A stretch of 64,000 nucleotides of DNA from Poseidonocella sp. HB161398 (lineage in GTDB: Bacteria; Pseudomonadota; Alphaproteobacteria; Rhodobacterales; Rhodobacteraceae), in the NCBI RefSeq assembly GCF_005870025.1, contig NZ_VATA01000008.1:107010-171009 (forward strand), in the 5' to 3' direction. Shown here in pieces: positions 60,125 to 64,000 of this stretch. Position 1 is the stretch's first letter; every line of letters starts with the position of its first letter. The notes beneath the pieces were generated by a model, which searched no databases, had not been told where the DNA came from, and saw only the letters and a list, made by a program, of their open reading frames with translations. The translations under genes and the position numbers were made by a program.

Positions 60125-60973
60125 TCAGTTGCCCGCGACGTCACGCGCGAGGGGCACGACGAGCGCATCGCCAGCTCCACGCCGGGATTGGCCAGCGTCT
60201 TCCCAACCCGGGATTCTCGGCGGCCTGCTGAATCGCCGCGGGCCAGACGGCTGGGACTTCCGGGTCCAGCCCCTTCGGTGCGGCGACGCCCCGCCATTGC
60301 ACAGTCGCTGGATCCAGCCCGGTCTCTGAGAAAATCTGCACGCCGGGCCGCGGCGCCGAGGGGCGAGGTGCTGGCCAGCGCGGTCAGCCGCTCTTGCCTT
60401 CGAGCGCCGGGGCGGCATCCGAGGGCTGCCGCACCACGCTGTCGAATTGCCCGCCAAGGGCGGCGGCGCCGTCATAGGGGATCATCGGCGCCTCGAGCCC
60501 CAGCGCGTCCGCCCTGGCCAGGGTCATGACATGCGAGGCGGAAATCACCTCGGCAGAGGCCGGCGTCCCCGGACCCTCCCGCGAGGCGGCGAAGACGCTC
60601 GCCAGGGCGCTCGAGCGGTCGGACTGGGTGACGGCCAGCGCGCAGGGCTCCGAGGCGATATAGTCGCAATATCTCGACCGCGAAGGCCACCGGGCCCGAG
60701 AGCGTGCCGAGCGCATTGAGCGGCACGGTCGCGGCATGGCCGTCGGGCCTCGCTGCCAAGGGTCTGGACATGGCCGGACGCGCCGCCGCCGGGGGCATCG
60801 CGCATCACCGCATCGGTGCCGCGGGCCTTCTCCAGCGGCGGCGCCAGGGCGCGCATCAAGGTGTCGCTGCCGCCCCCGGCGCGAAGGGTGCGCTGACGGT
60901 GACGGCTTGGCGGGCAACTCGGCCGCCAGCGCGGCAAAGGGAAAGACCCCGGCCAGGATGGTTTCGCTGGTCA
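60125..60973 (-). pseudogene. Decayed tctC (TTT binding protein)
   Basis: Pieces of a Bug/TctC receptor occur in three frames in the correct order: signal peptide ILAGVFPFAALAAELPAK, the ligand loop QAVTVSAPFAPG, then GGGSDTLMRALAPPLEKARG with APGGGA, then SHVMTLARADALGLEAPMIPYDG, and finally WRGVAAPKGLDPEVPAVW near the C-terminus. Several frameshifts separate them. The original start is no longer clear (TTG at 60973 in frame with the signal peptide). First gene of the dead tctC-B-A operon. Confidence 0.78.
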
Positions 60974-61024
60974 ATGGATGTCCGCCCTCTGGGGGAGGCG
61001 CGCCCGGCCCCCTCCGGCCTGCCG

Positions 61025-61045
61025 GTTCCGTATGTGGAACACATA
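61025..61045. promoter_or_regulatory. Overlapping dyads upstream of dead tct operon
   Basis: GTTCC-N6-GGAAC (61025-61040) and TATGTG-GAA-CACATA (61031-61045) overlap, both perfect. They lie 52 bp or more upstream of the tctC remnant and 102 bp past the dehydratase stop. This looks like a preserved operator; IclR-family sites have similar GTTCC/GGAAC symmetry (family knowledge, not proof). Confidence 0.5.
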
Positions 61046-61146
61046 GTTGCAGAACGCGACACATGATCATGGTCATTCTCAAATCGCGCACAGGCGTCCC
61101 TCCGGCGCCGCTCCGGGGCGGGCGCAGGCCGGGCAGGCGGAAGAGA

Positions 61147-63024
61147 TCAGGCGCGCGGCATGCCCTTGGGCGGGGCCAGGCGCTTCTGCGCGGCGATGCG
61201 GAAGGGCGCGTTCGGCGCGCCGTAGCCGCGATAGCCGCGGCGCTCGACGATCTCGAAGAAGAACCCGCCGTCGAAAGGGCGGCCGTAGATCTGCAGGAAG
61301 GCGCCGTGCGCGTCCTCGTCATAGAGGATCTGGCGGCGCTTCATGCCGGCCAGCAGCTCGGGGTCGAGCTCGAAGCGGCTGGCGATGTCGTCATAGTAGT
61401 TGCCGGGGATCTGCAGCGGCTGGAAGCCCTTGGCCACCAGCGCATCGGCGGTGGCGAAGAGGTCGGCGCAGGCGAAGGCGATATGCTGGACCGGCGCGCC
61501 GAAGCTCTCGGCCAGGAAGGCGCCGGCCAGCGTGCGGTGGGTCTCGGCGCCGTTCAGCGTGATGCGGAACTGGCCCGGGGGCGTGGCCAGCGCCTGCGAG
61601 CGCACCAGCCCGTCGGGGTCGATTACGTCGACCATCGGCGCCACCGCCATGTCGAAGAGCGAGCTGTAGAACAGCGTCCAGCTCAGCATCTCGTCATAGG
61701 TCATGGTCTGGGCGACATGGTCGACCCGCTGCAGCCCGGCGCCGGCGGGCCCTTCGCGCGGAACGCCGAATTCGGTCTCCCAGACGCCGGCATGGCCGGG
61801 ATCGAGGAAATGCAGCAGGCTGCCGCCGAGGCCGCGGATCGCCGGGATGTCGAGCTGCCCGACCGCCGGGGGCTGGGCGAAGGGCTTCGCGCCAAGCGCC
61901 ACGGCGCGGTCCAGCACCTCCTCCGAGGAGGCGACCGAGAGGCCGATATCGCAGACCGCGGTGCCGCGCAGATTGTAGGCGGAGGCGGCGTAGTCGCCCG
62001 GCTGCTCGTTCAGCACCAGGCGGATGTCGCCCTGCTGCCAGAGCGAGATCGCCTTCGAGACATGCCGCGCGGTCTCGGCGAAGCCGAGCGTGGCCAGCTG
62101 GGCGCGCAGCGCGTCGCCCTCGGCGCCGCGGGTGGCGAATTCGACGAAGCTGGTGCCGGTGACCTCCTGGCGCGGCGGGATCACGGGCAGGTCGGCCTCG
62201 AGCTCGGGCTCGGCGATGCGGGTGTCGTCGAGCAGCGTCACCAGCGAGCGGTAGCCGTCCTGGGCGATGCCGCGCGGCGCGCCGCCGCGGAACTGGTCGT
62301 TGAAGATCTCCAGGCTGACCGGGCCTCGATAGCCCGCCGCCAGAACGGCGCGCATGAAATCGGTGACCGGCAGCCCGCCCTCGCCCGGCATGCAGCGGTA
62401 GTGGCGCGACCAGTAATGCAGGTCCATCTCGATCTTCGGCGCATCGGCGAGCTGGACGAAGAAGATGCGGTCGCCGGGGATCCGGCGGATGGTCTCGGGG
62501 TCGAGCCCGCGGCCCAGCGTGTGGAAGCTGTCGAGGATCAGCCCGACATTGTCATGCTCTGCGCGGCGGACGATTTCCCAGGCATCGCGGTGGTCGTTGA
62601 CATAGCGGCCCCAGGCCAGCGCCTCGTAGCCGATCCGCAGCCCGCGCGCCGCGGCGCGCTCGCCCAGCTCGCGCAGATCCGCCGCCGCCCGGTCGATGCC
62701 GCCGAGCGCGCGGGGATGGACCGAGGAGCAGACCAGCAGGAGCTCGGCGCCGAGCTCCTGCATCAGGTCGAATTTCCGTTCCGCCCGGTCGAAGGCGCGG
62801 GCGCGGAGGTCCTTCGGCAGTCCCTCGAAATCGCGGAAGGGCTGGAACAGGCTGATCTCCAGCCCGTGGTCGCGGATCCGGGCGCCCACGTCGCGGGCGC
62901 TGCCGGTATCGGTGATGAAGTCCTGTTCGAAGATCTCGATCCCGTCGAACCCCGCCGCCGCGATCGCCTCCAGCTTCTCCTTGAGGGTTCCGGAAATCGA
63001 CACGGTGGCGATCGAGGTCTTCAT
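61147..63024 (-). CDS. Bifunctional-type 3-dehydroshikimate dehydratase (QuiC1/QsuB-like)
   Basis: A 625-residue two-domain protein. Residues 1-~275 are a TIM-barrel sugar-phosphate isomerase/AP-endonuclease-like domain (MKTSIATVSISGTLKEKLEA; LILDSFHTL; VQLADAPK; VSLEIFND), the dehydroshikimate dehydratase fold with metal ligands E/D/H/E. Residues ~290-610 are a VOC domain similar to 4-hydroxyphenylpyruvate dioxygenase (QRVDHVAQTM; VQHIAFACADLF; GGFFFEIVERRGYRGYGAPNAP). This fusion is known in quinate/shikimate catabolism, converting 3-dehydroshikimate to protocatechuate. It overlaps the shikimate dehydrogenase gene by 4 bp, which supports the role. Confidence 0.9.
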   Translation of the reverse strand: MKTSIATVSISGTLKEKLEAIAAAGFDGIEIFEQDFITDTGSARDVGARIRDHGLEISLFQPFRDFEGLPKDLRARAFDRAERKFDLMQELGAELLLVCSSVHPRALGGIDRAAADLRELGERAAARGLRIGYEALAWGRYVNDHRDAWEIVRRAEHDNVGLILDSFHTLGRGLDPETIRRIPGDRIFFVQLADAPKIEMDLHYWSRHYRCMPGEGGLPVTDFMRAVLAAGYRGPVSLEIFNDQFRGGAPRGIAQDGYRSLVTLLDDTRIAEPELEADLPVIPPRQEVTGTSFVEFATRGAEGDALRAQLATLGFAETARHVSKAISLWQQGDIRLVLNEQPGDYAASAYNLRGTAVCDIGLSVASSEEVLDRAVALGAKPFAQPPAVGQLDIPAIRGLGGSLLHFLDPGHAGVWETEFGVPREGPAGAGLQRVDHVAQTMTYDEMLSWTLFYSSLFDMAVAPMVDVIDPDGLVRSQALATPPGQFRITLNGAETHRTLAGAFLAESFGAPVQHIAFACADLFATADALVAKGFQPLQIPGNYYDDIASRFELDPELLAGMKRRQILYDEDAHGAFLQIYGRPFDGGFFFEIVERRGYRGYGAPNAPFRIAAQKRLAPPKGMPRA

Positions 63025-63869
63025 GCTGGGGCGTCTCCTTTTTCCAGGAGGCTGGCACGCAGGGCGGTCTCGTCAAGCCCCTTTCCGGAAAAGAGCTTCC
63101 AGGCGTGGACCCCCTGCCAGAAGAAAAGCTCCCATCCCGGGATCGCCGACAGCCCGGCGGCGGCGGCATCGCCTAGGAACTGCGTGTCGGTCGGGGTGTA
63201 GACCGCGTCGAAGACCCATTCGGCGCCGTCCATCGCGGCCGCCTCCAGCGGCGTGCCCTCGTAGCCGGACATGCCGACCGGCGTGCAGTTGATCAGCCCC
63301 GCCGCGCCCTCGGCCGCCTTGGCGGCGCTGAGCCAGATGCTGATCTCCATGTCGGGCACCGCCGCTTGCAGCGCCGAGGCCAGCGCCTCGGCCCGGGCCG
63401 GATCGCGGTCGACGAGGCGCAGCACCCGGCTGCCCAGCCCGGCCAGGCCGAAGGCCACGGCACGACCGACCCCGCCGGTGCCGATCATCAGCACCGGCCC
63501 GGTGGGCCTGTCGCCGCGCAGCGCGCGGTAGGCCGCCATGAAGCCCGAATGGTCGGTATTGTGGCCGACAGGCCCCTCGGCGCCGAAGATCACGGTATTG
63601 ACCGCGCCGATCGCCCGGACCAGCGGATCGTCGACCCGGATGCCCTGCGCGGCGGTCTCCTTGTAGGGATAGGTGACGTTGATCCCGCGATAGCCCGCCG
63701 CGGCGCAGCCCGCGAAGACCTCGGCGAAGCCCTGTCCCAGATCGGCCGGGACCAGCCGGTCGTAGGTGACGTCGATCCCGGCCTGCTCTCCGGCGAGCCG
63801 GTGCAGGAGCGGCGAGCGCGAGCGGGCGATATTGTCGCCGATCAGCCCCAGTTTCAGCGTTGCGGTCAT
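63021..63869 (-). CDS. Shikimate/quinate dehydrogenase, catabolic type
   Basis: A 282-residue AroE-family enzyme: SRSPLLHR substrate loop 17-24, catalytic Lys70 in NVTYPYK, Asn91 in GAVNTV and Asp106 in NTDHSGF, then GTGGVGRAV. The strand after the glycine loop ends VDRDPARA; an acidic residue there, not the NRT of NADP enzymes, suggests NAD use as in quinate/shikimate dehydrogenases. It overlaps the dehydratase gene and the upstream permease gene by 4 bp each. It would oxidise imported shikimate or quinate to the 3-dehydro form. Confidence 0.9.
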   Translation of the reverse strand: MTATLKLGLIGDNIARSRSPLLHRLAGEQAGIDVTYDRLVPADLGQGFAEVFAGCAAAGYRGINVTYPYKETAAQGIRVDDPLVRAIGAVNTVIFGAEGPVGHNTDHSGFMAAYRALRGDRPTGPVLMIGTGGVGRAVAFGLAGLGSRVLRLVDRDPARAEALASALQAAVPDMEISIWLSAAKAAEGAAGLINCTPVGMSGYEGTPLEAAAMDGAEWVFDAVYTPTDTQFLGDAAAAGLSAIPGWELFFWQGVHAWKLFSGKGLDETALRASLLEKGDAPA

Positions 63870-64000
63870 GCCCGTGCCTCCCCGAGGATGCGTGCCTTGG
63901 CCCGTGCCCAGAGCGGCGTCTGCGACACGAAGATCAGGACGACGGCGATGAAGAGCACGGTGGAGAGCGGGCTGGTGAAGAGCCCGTGGAAGAAGCGGCC
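63866..64000 (-). CDS. TTT transporter large permease TctA, C-terminal end only
   Basis: The last 44 codons of a gene that continues past the right edge. They read FFHGLFTSPLSTVLFIAVVLIFVSQTP then a basic tail ending ILGEARA, which fits the final membrane segment of TctA (…FF.RP.S… in relatives). The stop overlaps the dehydrogenase start (ATGA). Inferred to import quinate or shikimate for the two catabolic enzymes. It would be the third TTT system of the window. Confidence 0.65.
   Translation of the reverse strand, partial: GRFFHGLFTSPLSTVLFIAVVLIFVSQTPLWARAKARILGEARA

Noticed and set aside
58985..60973. Sequencing error as the explanation for the broken tct genes.
   Set aside because: Many separate frame breaks plus missing segments are confined to three adjacent genes of one operon, while flanking genes with the same base composition are intact. 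Not excluded without reads.

Overview
The window is very GC-rich, densely coded DNA from an alphaproteobacterium, most likely a member of the Rhodobacteraceae/Rhodobacterales. Reasons are the codon use (third positions nearly all G or C), the abundance of ABC and tripartite tricarboxylate (TTT/Tct) importers, and a sugar-transferase/GT26 fusion of the kind known from that group. No rRNA, tRNA, CRISPR array, insertion sequence or phage gene was seen. Genus cannot be given from the sequence alone.

Layout. 1-7205: two Fe3+/small-solute type ABC importers around a divergent promoter; the second has its ATPase inverted relative to its permease and binding protein, with a REP-like palindrome at the junction. 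7518-24026: an exopolysaccharide (Wzx/Wzy-type) cluster. It has a methyltransferase, GT4, two paralogous GT2s, flippase, Wza-like outer-membrane lipoprotein, Wzz-like chain-length protein, Wzy/ligase-like polymerase and a fused GT26/undecaprenyl-phosphate sugar transferase. Embedded in it is a signalling set: hybrid histidine kinase, cysteine-less SUOX-fold periplasmic protein and LuxR-type response regulator. A palindrome CTATCC-N4-GGATAG or a close variant occurs in four intergenic regions of this cluster and nowhere else I found; it is a good candidate for the cluster operator.

24119-29153: a GntR/FadR regulator facing a tctC-tctB-tctA-FMN hydroxy-acid oxidase operon. 29514-37983: an eight-gene amino-sugar operon (binding protein, two permeases, Gfo/Idh oxidoreductase, ATPase, SIS deaminase/isomerase, BadF-type kinase, NagA) that would import and convert an N-acetylhexosamine or its oligomers to fructose-6-phosphate. 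38143-44309: GNAT, then GH28-like hydrolase / ROK kinase / six-hairpin glycosidase operon with a convergent ROK repressor. 44550-45626: PPC-domain protein and a 630-bp G-rich degenerate tandem-repeat tract.

45627-51185: FAD aromatic monooxygenase with a taurine/NMT1-type ABC importer (two different permeases) and a divergent TetR regulator. 51204-56361: Lrp and Rrf2 regulators and a sulfate/thiosulfate import operon (sbp, cysT, cysW, cysA) that includes two small unrecognised genes. A 19-bp element repeated in inverted orientation flanks rrf2 and probably is its operator. 56456-58969: two MFS exporters. 58985-60973: a dead tctC-tctB-tctA operon with many frameshifts and deletions. 61147-64000: quinate/shikimate catabolism (3-dehydroshikimate dehydratase, shikimate dehydrogenase) and the 3' end of a third TTT permease. 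The window is thus mainly an accessory region for import of organic solutes and for building a regulated exopolysaccharide.
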